A DNA stretch of 64,000 bases from Welwitschia mirabilis (GCA_051453625.1 JBOZIK010000001.1:49199645-49263644); one strand, 5' to 3'; shown: positions 24,264 to 35,373, numbered from the stretch's first letter. Notes: generated from the letters alone by a model not told the origin. Numbers and translations are program-made.

Positions 24264-25229
24264 AAACTTTTACTAGATCCTCAGTAAAAAGTTGATAACT
24301 AAATGAGTAACATGGAAAACATATCTAAGGTGAAACACTCAAGAGTTAAAAATGATATATCTTTAAAAGAATTATTATAATTTTCTAAAATTAAGGCATC
24401 AAAATTTAAATCTTTTACAAAATCAAATGTCATACCTTCTAACTAAGACTAAACTTTATCCTCAAATTTTAATGATGAAAATGTTAAAACCATTATGAGA
24501 ACATATCCTTAAAGATATATTAATAAGTCCTTTTATTGAAAGTAATGTAAATTAATGCAACTAAGCTACAAAAAGAGAAAAACTAACTAATGCAAAATGA
24601 CCATTTTATTTATTCTTAGAAATTCTAAGTGAAAGTTGTCTATGCCTTAAGTTTTATTTCTTATGAAATGTGGGTGAAATAAAATGGGTGGTGCAAAGGG
24701 AAAAGGAAAATGTATCAAAAGATTTAATCATAAATCAATGAATAAATAAGCAAATCCATCTAAGTTAATAACCTTTATTATGTTATGTATTTTTTAATGG
24801 ATTTCAAGGTCAACTAAGCATAGACTTAACTAAGTAACTTTATAGGAGATTAAGAAATTAAAATGAATCTTAAGTATAAACATAAGACCTATAATTTCCA
24901 CATTTTTATTTCCTTTGTTTTTTATTTCTATGAGTATATATATCCTTATCTTATGCCTCTGAATTACATTAAGCATCCAAAGTTATAACATTTTCTTTAA
25001 ATAGAGTTAAGCATATTATTTTATAAAGAAATCAATACTATATTACTAGTGATTGTTTATAGCCACGATGTAGTTGATTATATTGTAGTTAGATCATTAA
25101 AGTTACATTGACAGTGAGCGTCCATAGCTCCAATTCAATTCACTAGACCCAGTTAAGTGATTAATAAGATGTGCATTTAAAGAAGAGATATTATTTTTCT
25201 TTTATTTTCATTAGGATAATAAGCCAATG
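24264..25229 (-). other. 3' internal region of a family E unit, no genes
   Basis: No coding remains recognised between the polypurine tract and the pol scrap to the right. Confidence 0.4.
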
Positions 25230-25235
25230 AATCCT

Positions 25236-26160
25236 CTAAAAATATATAAAAAATGAAGGTTTTATGCAAGAGAGACCATCAAGAATACATTTTTTAAATT
25301 TTTTTGCTTTCTTTTTTTTTTTGAAATCTAGCCTACAGGAAGAATCTATCCTAAAAGAAAAATCTAATTTAAAAGTTAAAAATTCTCTAAGATGCTCAAG
25401 AGTATGGAAATAAAGGTTGGATGATTCATAACTTTGCAAAGTATTTTTAAGTGGGAGGGAATTCATATAGATTTTTATACAATATTCTATGAAATTTAAA
25501 AGAACATTAGAATAGGTATAAATATTTATATGTTTAAAATTAGGAGTAGTCCATCCCTTGACTTGTTTATGTTTATTTAACAACTCTTGATAGATATCAT
25601 TCTAAGAATAAGAATTAGAAATTACTTGACAAGGTAGATTTTCATTAGAGGAATTATTTACAAAGTCTTTATATGTGATTCCAATTCTACGGAAGGTTTG
25701 TCATTTCGTTAAGACTTGGAACTTCTTAATAAATAAAGATGAAGATAAAACAATTAGCTCATGAAGAAGTTGAAAAAACGATAAGGATTTCTTAAAGGAT
25801 GAACCATGTATGAGTTTTTTCTAATGTTATTTTCTTTCTTAAGGTTACTATGGAATTCCTCCTCATGCAATTGCTTAAGCAAAAATGGTTGTAATTCAAT
25901 GTTCTCTTGATTGAATTTGCTTAATTATTTATCCTTTTTTGTAGAACTCTCTAAAGTATAACCTTCCATAAATAGTTTTTCATTTTATGATGAGTACTGA
26001 TCATATCATATGTCTAATAATCAACAAGAGTATAGATTACTTATGAATAATCAATCATTTACTAGTGCATTCTTAAAGTTAACATTCTCATGAATTTCCT
26101 CATTGGATTCTTCCTCATTCTGAATGGATGTGGCTTAATGTTGGAACATCTGGTTAATGA
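25236..26160 (-). pseudogene. Gypsy gag-pol linker and RT N-terminus remnant
   Basis: Second copy of the segment described at 7500-8420, on the opposite strand. The 115-codon open frame 25236-25583 starts LNKHKQVKGWTTPNFKHIN, matching LKKHKQAKGWIISDFKNIN of the first copy, and both continue into the same unexplained sequence (Y-S/V-N/D-VLLNF...). Upstream on the minus strand, NEEESNEEIHEN-like linker sequence and NDNSSNENLPCQVISNSYS-like spacer align as well. The end of the frame is low-complexity lysine. Shared sequence beyond the HKQ motif suggests the family lost the RT core before it spread. Confidence 0.5.
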
Positions 26161-26289
26161 TTTTACTTGTCAAATATTTTGTATTATTGTGTAGATAGGT
26201 CCTTGTAAAGAAAATTAGATCATAATAAGCACAAGTTAATGATAAATATTCAAAGATAATATCTTACAAAAAAGCTCAGAATTTGAAAC

Positions 26290-26520
26290 ACAAAATCAAT
26301 TATCTAAAGACATCTACAAAATGAAAGACGTCTATGGTAAACACATCTAAACCTTAAAGACATCTATGATGAAGATATCTATAGTTTAAATATGTCTATG
26401 ATGTAATATATTTTAAGTCACATGTTAAAGATGACTATCTTATTAAAGACAACTATGCTACAAATTGGAGTTGACACTAATAAAAGATATCTACATGTGT
26501 GAAGATATCTATGCTAAACT
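26290..26520. repeat. Short-unit repeats with core AGACATCTATG
   Basis: Variants of AAAGACATCTATGATGAA, mostly 15-20 bp apart, occur at about 26304, 26324, 26360, 26374 and again at 26485 and 26505. The core also appears within the 118-bp duplication that follows. Confidence 0.6.
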
Positions 26521-26609
26521 AAAATAGGTAATAAATTGATTTTATACTTTGATAAATATTTTACATTTTAGATATGCTATCAAGTTTTTCATGACAAATT
26601 AATGATCAT

Positions 26610-26835
26610 GGATGACTATAGATAATCCAAAGAAGGTTTCCTTATTTTTTGGGCAAGTTCACTAAAGATGTCTATAAGGTCAAAATGTCTGACTATTAGT
26701 AGATGTCTATAATTTTGATTCACAGAGAATAAGAGATAATACAAAGAAAGTTTCATTATTTTCTAGGCAAGTTCATTGAAGATGTCTACTAGGTAAAGAG
26801 ATTTGATTGTGTTAGTATATGTCTATAATTTTGAA
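26610..26835. repeat. ~118-bp tandem duplication in LTR U3
   Basis: The blocks around 26618-26715 and 26728-26832 share AAAGAARGTTTC, GGGCAAGTTCA/AGGCAAGTTCA, GATGTCTA and ATGTCTATAATTTTGA in the same order. They are imperfect but clear. Confidence 0.65.
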
Positions 26836-27410
26836 AATATTTTAAATTAAAGTTTATATTGATTAAAAATAAAAATATGCGTCCAATGCCTAGACGCTTG
26901 TATCCATTATACAGTGATTACAAAGTTTAAACAGATATTGTTTAATGTCAAATAGCAAATTTTTCTTCAATGGTATAAATATAAGATATCATGGAATTAA
27001 TGAGGCACTTGATACACTTTTCAACAATTATGCATTAAGGCCCATAATAAATAAATCTAGCTTAAAGGAAAAGATTGCATGGATGATTCCAACTATTAAT
27101 GAAGGATCTAAGCTATCATGTTATAAGGAACTTTTAGTGTCTATATATTTCGTTCTTTGATCCTACATTACTACATCATTCTATTGCACTTGTGATGACA
27201 ATGATAATAAGGAACTCAAGTCTTCTTCAAAGCTACATCATTCATGCTTCTTATTATATTATATTTGTTGGTTCATTTATTATTAGACTACCTCATTCTT
27301 GAATATTATTATAAAGTCCATTATTATGTTATCAAACTCATTGTAAGGTAACCCTTATACAGGTGTGTATTAAGGTTGTTCTTGTGAGTACTTGCTTTGT
27401 TATAATGTTT

Positions 27411-27800
27411 ATAATGAGTCAAAGCCATTAGTTCCCTAAGATGAAGAGAGTGTTGTCTTGTAAGAAGACTCTCATTGTTGTAAGATCAGTGATGAGCAAA
27501 AAACCACTATTTCCCTGAGGGGAAGAGAGTGCTACCTTACAAGGAGGCTCTTCTTATTCTAAGATTAGTGATGAATCAAAACCACTATTTTCCTACCGGG
27601 AAGAGAGTGTTGCATTATGAGGAGACTCTTACTATTATAAGGTTAGTAGTGAGCTTAAACCACTATTTTCTATAAGGGGAAGAGAGTGCTACCTTGTGAG
27701 GAAACTCTCATTATTATAAAATTAATGGTATGTAAAAAAAACCACTATTTCTTATAGGTTAAGAGTATTTAGAGGTGTGAGAAGAAGCTATCATCTGTGT
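27411..27800. repeat. 79-bp tandem repeat array, 4.9 copies
   Basis: Units are 27411-27489, 27490-27568, 27569-27646 (78 bp), 27647-27725 and a decaying fifth. Each contains ACCACTATTTYCCT, GGGAAGAGAGTGYTR and GAGGAGACTCTYA. The array lies downstream of the LTR TATA box and so would be in the transcribed part (R/U5 or leader). Confidence 0.9.
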
Positions 27801-27939
27801 GTAGATATACTTAGGTTGGGAAACCACGTTATCTTGGTAAAATGTTTATTTTATTATGTCTTTTCATTTTGTATTTAGTTAAAATTTTTATTTAGTATGA
27901 ATCATTCACCCCTCCTCTCTGAATTCAATAATCCTTAAG

Positions 27940-27951
27940 TAGTATTAAAGT
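27940..27951 (+). other. Initiator-Met primer-binding site, decayed
   Basis: TAGTATTAAAGT corresponds to TGGTATCAGAGC, the usual copia PBS. All differences are G-to-A or C-to-T. Confidence 0.6.
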
Positions 27952-27984
27952 AGGTACTCATGAAAAGGAGTAACTTCCTTGAGT

Positions 27985-28660
27985 GAATAATGAGAGGGGA
28001 CCATTCATTAGACCTTTACTCTTTGATGGAATAAAACTGTGCCTATTGGAAGATGAGGATGCATGTGTACTTATAATCTTTTGAATTTCAAGTATAACAA
28101 GCATAGAATATGGATATACAAATCCCATAAAAACTATAACAGAAACTACAATTAACACCATCACTCATATCAAACAAAGAAATGATTAGGAAAATGAAGA
28201 GAAAGAATCTTTAATGTATGATTCTAAAGCAAAAAATGAACCTTATTTAGCTTTAATAATAGAGGAGCTTCATAGAATATGAGGTTGTATGACAATACAA
28301 AACATTTGAAACGTCCTTATTGGAACATATGAAATAAATTCCCTTGTTAAGTAGTCAAAGCTACTTGTATGTATGAACCAATTCAAGAATCTCAAGATGA
28401 ACAATGGAGAGAGAGAGAGTTCATGAGTACTTCATAAGAGTCTTCAACATTGCAAATGTAATTCATGGCATTGGTGAAAGTCTTCTAAAAGCCAAATAAT
28501 ACAAATCATTGCTAGATCCCTAACCCCTAAATATAGGCCTAAAATTAAAGCCATAAAAGCATCAAGAGATTTCAATACCATTAAGATATAAGAGCTACAA
28601 AGTGCTTTAACAACATATGAAATGAATCTTTTTATGTGCCAATAAACTAGTAAGATGTAT
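27985..28660 (+). pseudogene. Copia gag remnant
   Basis: Reading across frames gives LMEXNCAYWKMRMHVYL near the start (copia gag: F-x-G-x-NYxxWKxRM) and, near 28500-28620, RSLTPKYRPKIKAIKASRDF followed by TIKI*ELQSALTTYEMNL. The latter is very close to the UBN2-type copia gag end (RSLPxRFxPKVTAIEExKDL...ELxGSLxTYE). The middle is scrambled by frameshifts and stops. It lies directly after the PBS of the repeat-rich LTR, so they belong to one element of the SIRE/Maximus kind. Protease and pol are not found; the next 700 bp are unrecognised and then a gypsy LTR follows. Confidence 0.7.
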
Positions 28661-29377
28661 AAAGTAAGCTCATATCAGTAGGATCTCCAATGCCACTTCC
28701 TAGAAATGAACAAAGCAAATAATGGATATGAGTGTAATTGTGATGAGAATTAGTAAGATTGTATTAGTTGGTAATAAAACGCAACTCTTAAATGCTCTTT
28801 TAGGAGTAATATTCCAATATAGATTTGGTTGTGGTCACAAAGTTCTTTAAAGTACTATTACAAGCATGATTAATTGCTACACCACTTGCATATTTTTTCT
28901 TCTCTTCATCTACACACTGTTACTATGCATTAATGATCGATAATTTGTTGATCATCCTTATTGCCTATAATGGATTCCCCTTTAATTATGCCATTTCCTT
29001 CTATTAGAAGGATTATTTTGAGAAATGTTTTAAAGAAAAAACTTGTGTAGCATCTTTCAGAAGTGTTCCTTTAGCAAATTATCTTTCTAACTCTAACATT
29101 GTTATCTTTCCTCTTAACTTGTAAAATAATCTAGACTACTGCATCTTTGCCCTTAATGGTCTACCATTGGCATTCATCCTCTCCCTTCATACACATTTCT
29201 CATTCCTCCTATGCACCCAAATGATACTCTAATGCATCACTTCACACCAACATTTTTTCTCATTGGTGTCCCTCAACACTTCCCAAATCTTTCTATGCAT
29301 GCCTTTTAATTTCATAATTTAGTGATCTCCTTTATGCCTATATAGCCTGCATCCCTTCTTTCATTCTTTATAGTGAT
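28661..29377. other. Unrecognised pyrimidine-rich stretch
   Basis: The plus strand is rich in CT runs with many stops in all frames. No domain was recognised. It ends at the LTR at 29378. Confidence 0.4.
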
Positions 29378-30481
29378 TGTTGTGTTATGTATTTGTGTAA
29401 TCGTTATACTCAAAAAGATCCTATCACTTATAATTAAAATAGATATCTTACACAATACATCATACTAGTATGAGTGGGAGTAGACCAAAAATGTCATATT
29501 CACGTTGAAGACTATGAGATGAGACTTAGGTTGCTTTACGAAATAAAATAGAAGCCAGAAATAAATACTAATGTAGGGAAATAAAGGAATGTAATTCAAA
29601 TGCAAAGTGAAACTAATCTAGATGAATGTAAAATGAGCTAATACTACTTGCTTTTAGCCTTAGAAAAAGCTACCCTTAATAATCTATATCACACAAGAAG
29701 TTGTTACTAGATTAAGGGTAACGTAGACCATAAGGATTAGTAGAAAATCTATAATGCAAATATGAAAAGAAAAAATAGTTTATATTAAGAAAGGATAACA
29801 AGCATCTTAGTTATAAAATAGTTGGATTTCAATGGAGGATACATAACCCTCTACTAAGTGCACATCTTTCTGTAAAACTTAAGATGGATCTCCTACACTT
29901 TGATCTCCTATCATGAGAATTTTTGATGTAATAAAGATGAAAAAAGAGTTAAAGGAGGACTTATTTACAAGAAAATATAGCTGAAAAAACAAACATAAGG
30001 TGTAGTTAGGTGCATCATTTATAATTCAAAAATGGATAAAATGATTAAGGGTCACCATTAGAGTAGGTTACATATTAGTATCGTCCTATCACCATTAGAG
30101 TAGGTTACATGTTAGTATCATCTTGACTATTATTTGAATGACATGGGGAATAACAACACATTATAAAATATGACTCATGCTAATGACTCAGTATTTAACA
30201 TCAGCAGTCATGTTCTGTCTATCATGGGGATGACAAAAGTGATAATAGTATTCTTTGATTATCTTCTTCAAGAGAACTTAGAATTTTTATTTATAAACCT
30301 TCTTCAAAGCTCTTTGCATTAGAAAGTATCTTTAATACATTAAATTTATATAAGAATTGCACTTTTCTAATATTTTCTCTTGTATCTCTAAAATCCCCAG
30401 AATTGTACCTAAACCTATATAAAAGTCTTATAAAATAACTCATAAAACCCCATTAAATAATCACAAATTAGTAGTGAAACA
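29378..30481 (-). mobile_element. Gypsy family G LTR, probably solo
   Basis: About 1.1 kb, the reverse complement of the LTR at 32767-33850 and collinear with 35374-36280 and 45503-47264. The ends are TGTTGTG at 29378 and GTGAAACA at 30481 (TG...CA). Neither a PBS nor the family polypurine tract adjoins, which suggests a solo LTR. TAGTG occurs at 29371 (2 bp off the boundary) and directly at 30482, a possible but imperfect target duplication. It contains a 37-bp tandem duplication. Confidence 0.7.
30053..30126. repeat. 37-bp tandem duplication inside LTR
   Basis: Units 30053-30089 and 30090-30126 both start CACCATTAGAGTAGGTTACA and differ at few positions. Copies at 35850 and 33150 have one unit only, so this duplication arose within this LTR. 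Confidence 0.8.
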
Positions 30482-30599
30482 TAGTGTTTCCTTCTTCTTT
30501 AAGGGATAAGCTTAATAAAAAACATTCTTTTCAAGATAAAGAAAAGAAAACTACTATCCCTTAGCTTGATAAATTAAATACCAATCCTATGTTTGATGA

Positions 30600-31227
30600 T
30601 CATTTAAAAGCCTTAATGCAAGATGTAAGCATAAATCTACCATTTTGTAAACTCTTATAAGAGAATCCTAAATAATAAAATCCTAAATACTATAAGTTTT
30701 GAAAAGACCTAATTAGGAGGAAATAAAAATAAACCATACCTAGTAAAGTCTTCCTAGCCAAATCTATAACCAACTTAATTTTGCAAAAATGTCCAAAATT
30801 TAAGGATCTTGAGGTAATAATGATTATTAATACATTAGAAGAAAATAACAGAATTATGCAAGAATTAATCGATATAAGAGTGTATGTTAATATTATACTT
30901 TTACACATTTATCAAAGAGTTAATTTTGAAAATAGTATTAAGCCTATATGTATTAGCTTAGAAATAGTAGATACATTAGTAAAGAAATCTTTAAGAGTTA
31001 TAAAATATTTGGTGATTCAAATTGAGAAATCTTATTATCCAGTAGATGTGAAGGTGATAGAAGTTAAGCATAATAGAGGTTATCCACTACTTCTAGGTAG
31101 AGAATTTTGTGCAATAGCCCATTGTATTATTGATACAACAATTGAAATGATGAAATATCACTTAGGAAATAAGAAGTTTACTACTAGATTTTTCAATGCC
31201 ACTAAAAAATACTTAGGTGATAAGTGA
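30600..31227 (+). pseudogene. Gypsy gag end and retropepsin-like protease
   Basis: Upstream, the NPKYYKF segment (about 30672) recalls the zinc-finger-like box at the gag end of Tat/Athila-type elements. The 148-codon open frame 30781-31227 then reads as the aspartic protease: ENNRIMQELIDIRVYVNI replaces the usual ExxxRIMRELxDxGxxVNI, followed by SLRVIKYLVIQIEKSYYPVD (Gxx-x-D/EVLVKVxxFYFPVDF) and YPLLLGREFCAIAHCIID (PVILGRPFLAxAxAxI). Asp is kept but the active-site Gly is now Arg, so it would be inactive. It is the longest intact domain of its element and leads into RT in the same orientation. Confidence 0.75.
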
Positions 31228-32766
31228 AATGTAAAAGAGGAAATTAAGCCAATCTTATTTATATAGCATTATCCACTATGGTTAATGCTTCATAAGCCTA
31301 TCTTATATAATGATCCATTTGAAGTGAAAGTTGTTAATCATGATAAACTCAACTATGAATATCTAGGAGCTATTTATTTTGATCAATAGAATGAAGAAAC
31401 TAAAATCATAATCTATGAAGAATTCCAACATCTGAAAATAACTGAGATTTCATATTTTGAGGAAGATCGTCTACCCCTATCATTTGGATGATGGTTAGAG
31501 ATGAAAATCAATCCTAAGAGAAAATAATAGACATTGAAAATTTTAATTTAAAACTGAAACTTTTACCTAGTGATCTAAAATATATCTATCTGTATAATGA
31601 TTAGAATAAACCTTTGATAATAAATGAAGATCTTTCCCCTCAATAAGAATCAATTTCAATCTCATGTTTAAGTTCTAAAATTAATGCATTTACTTAAATC
31701 CATAAAGATTTAATAGCCATTTCTACTTTCATTATTCAACATAAAATCTACTTTGAGGATGATACAAAACCTATTAGAAAACTTCAAAGAAGACTAAATC
31801 CATTCTTTTAACAAGTTGTAAAAGATGTTAGAATTATTTATGCCATATCTAATAGTGAGTGGGTTAGCCCTTTGATGGTAGCATCTAAAAAAGGTGAAAA
31901 GTGAAGAATGTGTATTGATTTTAAAAATCTTAATGATATTTACCTTTTCTCGACCAAATTATTAATAGAATATAAGGATATTCCTTTTATTACTTTTTAG
32001 ACAAGTATAGCGGTTATAGTTAGGTTTGTATAGCTAGTGAACATCAAATAAAAACAACTTTCATTTCATATTTTGGAATATTTTCCTTTAGATACATGCC
32101 TTTTAGACTTTTAATACCCCTAAAACTTTTTAATGTGTAATGATGGGTAATTTTTTGACTATGTTAGAAGATTTAATTAAATTTTTAATGGTTGACTTCT
32201 TAATCTTTAGTGAAAACTTTAAATAAATCTTAGAAAGGTTAGAGAAAGTCCTTGATAGATGCATTAAGAATGGCTTATATTTAAGTTAAAAGAAGAGTTT
32301 ATTTTTAGTTGATAATGAAATTGTCTTAGGTCACCACACTTGTAGTAAGGGAATTAGGATGGACCCTAAAAAAGTAAGTATCAAAAAAAACCTAACTCTA
32401 CTAATAAATATAAAGTAAGTTTAATATTTCCTTGGTCACTATAGTTTTTATCACTATTTCATTTATGATTATACTAAAATTTATAGGACCCTTTACTTAT
32501 TACTTGGAAAAAAGGCTAAATTTGATTAGAATGAATCTTGTAAACTTATTTTTGAAACACTTAAAAAAAAATCTCTTCTGTATCTATAGTAACAGGACCT
32601 AATTAGAATAAATATTTTAAATGTTTAATGCTAGTGATATTATCATGGATGGGTTTCTCAGATAAAAGTATGAAAATGATTTTAAAATTATATCTTATCA
32701 TAGCAAAACTATATCTAAATATCAATTTAATTACACTACTATTGAAAAAGAAATATTAGCTTATTA
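31228..32766 (+). pseudogene. Gypsy reverse transcriptase and start of RNase H
   Basis: The order of RT blocks is complete though frameshifted. VVKDVRIIYAISNSEWVSPL and RMCIDFKNLND (31810-31945) are the fingers; LDKYSGYS (about 32000) is the catalytic A block, Asp kept; KTTFISYFGIFSFRYMPF follows; the C block reads LMVDF where FMDDF is usual, so one catalytic Asp is lost; then LEKVLDRCIKNGLYLS-like sequence, IVLGHHTCSKGIRMDPKKV and FETLKKKSLLYL. The connection/RNase H start is FNASDIIMDGF and NYTTIEKEILAYYVAN, cut exactly where the LTR at 32767 starts. Numerous stops. Integrase is absent. It is Ty3/gypsy, most like Athila/Tat. Confidence 0.85.
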
Positions 32767-33850
32767 TGTTGCCAATTTGTGATTATTTGATGGGGTTTTA
32801 TGAGTTGTTTTATAGGACATTTGTACAAGTTTAAGTACAATTCTGAGGATTTCCAAGAAATGATAGAACATCTTAGAAATGTGCAATTCTTATCTAAATT
32901 TAATGTATTTAAGGCATATTCTAATGCACAGATATTTAGAGGAGGATTATTGATAAAAATACTAAGTTTCTTTTTAAAAATATAATTAAGAAGACCATCG
33001 TCCTTTCTGTTGTCCCCACGATAAGCAGGACAATGACACTATTAGATGCTAATGAGGATTGATAAATCACTACTGAGACATCATGCTGAGTTACCTTTTG
33101 TAATGAGCTATCATTCCCCTTGTCATCTAGATGACAGTCCAGATGACACTGACATGTAACTAACTTTGATAGTGATCCTTGACCATTTCATTCATTTCAT
33201 TTATGTAAAAAGTACATCTTTTCACACCTTTTTTTTGTTATTTTCTGCTATAAGTTATTATAAATAAGTCCTCCTTTGATTCTTCTTCTCATCTTAGTTG
33301 CATCAGAAATTCTCGTGATAGGAGATCGAAGGGTGGAAGATCCATTTCGAGTGCTGTATAAAGATATGCACTTGGTGGAGGACTATGTATCCTCTATTGG
33401 GGTCCAACTATTTTGTAACCAAGATGCTTATTACTCAATCTTAATATAAACCTTGTTTTTTTCATATTTTCATTGTATATTTTCTAATAACCTTTATAAT
33501 CTATGTTGTCCTTCATCTGATGATAATTTCTTAGCTAATCTAGATTATTAAGTGCAGCCTTTATTAAGGTTAAAAGAAAGTCATGTTAATTAATTATGCA
33601 TTTCATTTAGATTAGTTGCACTTTACATCTGCATTGCATTCCTTTATTTTCTTACATTATTATTTATTTTTAGTTCCTATTATTCCATTTGACAAAGTAA
33701 CATAAGTCTTGTCTCATAGTATTTAACATGAATATAACATTTTTTATCTACTCCCACTCATACTAATGTAATGTATTATGTGAGATATCTATTTTATAAA
33801 TGACAAAATCCTTTTGAACTTAAGACCTTGCACAAATACACATTGCAACA
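32767..33850 (+). mobile_element. Family G 5' LTR inserted in RNase H
   Basis: It starts TGTTGCCAATTTGTG within the RNase H reading of the older element and ends CATTGCAACA, followed by PBS, leader and gag in the same orientation. No polypurine tract precedes it, so it is a 5' LTR of a younger insertion, not the 3' LTR of the upstream pol. The TATA box is near 33257 (TTATAAATAAGTCC). The 61-codon frame 32800-32985 lies wholly inside the LTR and is not a gene. The predicted target duplication on the left is TATTA (32762-32766); its partner would be beyond the gap. Confidence 0.8.
33121..33136. promoter_or_regulatory. Perfect 16-bp palindrome in LTR U3
   Basis: TGTCATCTAGATGACA equals its own reverse complement, and a related AGTCCAGATGACACTGACA follows. 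It lies about 120 bp upstream of the TATA box. Similar GTCATC/GATGAC pairs recur in the LTRs at 35880 and 36030 and in the leader at 38033-38150. Confidence 0.6.
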
Positions 33851-33853
33851 AAT

Positions 33854-33870
33854 TAGCGTTGTTGCCAGGG
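33854..33870 (+). other. Primer-binding site for tRNA-Asp
   Basis: TAGCGTTGTTGCCAGGG differs from TGGCGCCGTTGCCGGGG at four positions, all C-to-T or G-to-A. It begins 3 bp after the LTR end, the normal spacing. Confidence 0.85.
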
Positions 33871-34310
33871 AAGGCTATTGAGGAGTACAAGATTTTCATC
33901 ATTTGAATGAGTATATTAGACTGTTGTTTGATTACTTATCTATAGTAACATTGTATTTTATTAAGAACTATAGGTTTTCTATGTGTAGCTTTTTGGCTTT
34001 AGTGTCCCTTTTGTCATCCATACAATAAGATAAGATGATAGTCTATAATTTTTGTTCTTAGTTTTATTTTCAAATTTCAAATTTTTCTACAATAAATTAG
34101 TCTCTGTTGTCTTCTATGCCATATGGATGACTAGGTGGACAACATTCCTATTCTCTAAGTTTTTTACTTTCTATTTTGATTTCTATTTTGTTTTTATTTT
34201 TATTGGTTTCTGTGTGTGTCATTCCTTCTGCTATCCCCATAATAAATAGGACAATGGTGTTGTTGTTTATCTTGTTTTCTATTGTTTACTATTTATAGGA
34301 TGCTGTGACA
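33871..34310 (+). other. Family G 5' leader
   Basis: T-rich untranslated leader between PBS and gag. It includes TGTGTGTCATTCCTTCTGCT, which recurs in the reverse-strand leaders near 45180 and, more weakly, 38100. Confidence 0.6.
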
Positions 34311-35150
34311 TGGTCAACATAGAGAAAAGATATCAAAGAGAAAGATTGCTAATAGAGAAGAACATTAAAGAAGGGCTAATAGATATAGAAAATGAGTCGA
34401 AAAGACAATCTCCAGATTCACTTAACCCTCCTTCTAAATTTATTCTTTCTGAGTTAGATTTCCTTTAAAAAAACCCTATAGAAGGAGAAAACTAGCTCAC
34501 AATATTAAGTACCTATCATAAGAAAACATAAGTTGTAGGATCTTCTACCCCTAATGCAAATATTACCCTTAGAGAATTATTAGCCAATAAGAAAAGAGAG
34601 ATTCAAATATCGTTTTACCTACCCCCAGGAGATAATGTTGAACTTAAAAACTTAAATCCCTATCCAACTTTTAATGGAGAAGATAATGAGTATCCCCTTC
34701 AACACATTACAGACATTGTACAACTAATCCTTACATCAAGGAATGGGAAAAAAAAAATTAGTAATAGAACATACATGATAATCTTTCCCATGACATTAAG
34801 AGGTATAGCAAATATTTGGCTAAAAACTATTCCCCACAAAAGCTTAAAAACTTGGGATCAAGTTTGAAAAAACTTTGTAAAAAAATTTATGAGTGAAGAA
34901 ATCATGAGAAAAAGAAAAAAGGAGGTAATAAAATTTCAATAAAAACTAAATGANNNNNNNNNNTCTACCATTCTAATCTAGTATATTTTTTTTCATCAAC
35001 AGAACTAATAGACTACTTTTATAGTGGGATAACTCCATACAAAAAACAACTTGTAGATTTTTTTTATGAAGGAAACCTCATGAACCTTACATTAAATGAC
35101 ACTTGGACAAAATTAAAAGAACTTGTGAAAGTTAGTTAAACTTAGTTAAC
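34311..35150 (+). pseudogene. Gypsy gag, decayed
   Basis: From ATG 34311 the frame reads MVNIEKRYQRERLLIEKNIK. Further on, LNPYPTFNGEDNEYPLQHI and FPMTLRGIANIWLKTIPHKS with LKTWDQV*KNFVKKF match the retrotransposon gag capsid (FPxSLKDxAxxWLxxLPxxSIxTWDELxxxFLxKFF). After a 10-N gap (34954-34963) the frame gives VDFFYEGNLMNLTLNDTW (FYxGLxxxxRxxLDAAxGGSL). There are several stops, but this is the best-preserved gag in the window. Its position after LTR and PBS shows it belongs to the younger family G element. The sequence runs into an N gap at 35274 before any protease. Confidence 0.8.
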
Positions 35151-35373
35151 TCCTAAATAAAATCCAACTATAAGTCAACTCATCAAAGACTTAAAAGATT
35201 AGTGTTATAAAAATCACCCAAATTTAAGATCTAGGAGTAGCTACGATGAACGTTACTTTAGAGGGAAATAAAANNNNNNNNNNNNNNNNNNNNNNNNNNN
35301 NNNNNNNNNNNNNNNNNNNNNNNNNNNNNNNNNNNNNNNNNNNNNNNNNNNNNNNNNNNNNNNNNNNNNNNNN

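Larger units (their letters stand above)
26161..27938 (+). mobile_element. Copia 5' LTR rich in tandem repeats
   Basis: The right end has the CACCCCTCCTCTCTGAATTC block that often precedes the end of SIRE/Maximus-like copia LTRs, then a decayed initiator-Met PBS at 27940. A TATAAATATA box lies at 26974-26983. Upstream (U3) are short AGACATCTATG repeats and a 118-bp duplication; downstream is a 79-bp tandem array. The left boundary is not visible and I place it only roughly. No matching 3' LTR is present in the window. Confidence 0.6.

Noticed and set aside
27411-27800. Regular repeats considered as a CRISPR array
   Set aside because: Units are contiguous without variable spacers, and the setting is a eukaryotic LTR.
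32800-32985. 61-codon plus frame that seemed to continue the RT block
   Set aside because: Reverse-complement comparison with 30300-30481 and 36120-36280 shows it lies inside the family G LTR.
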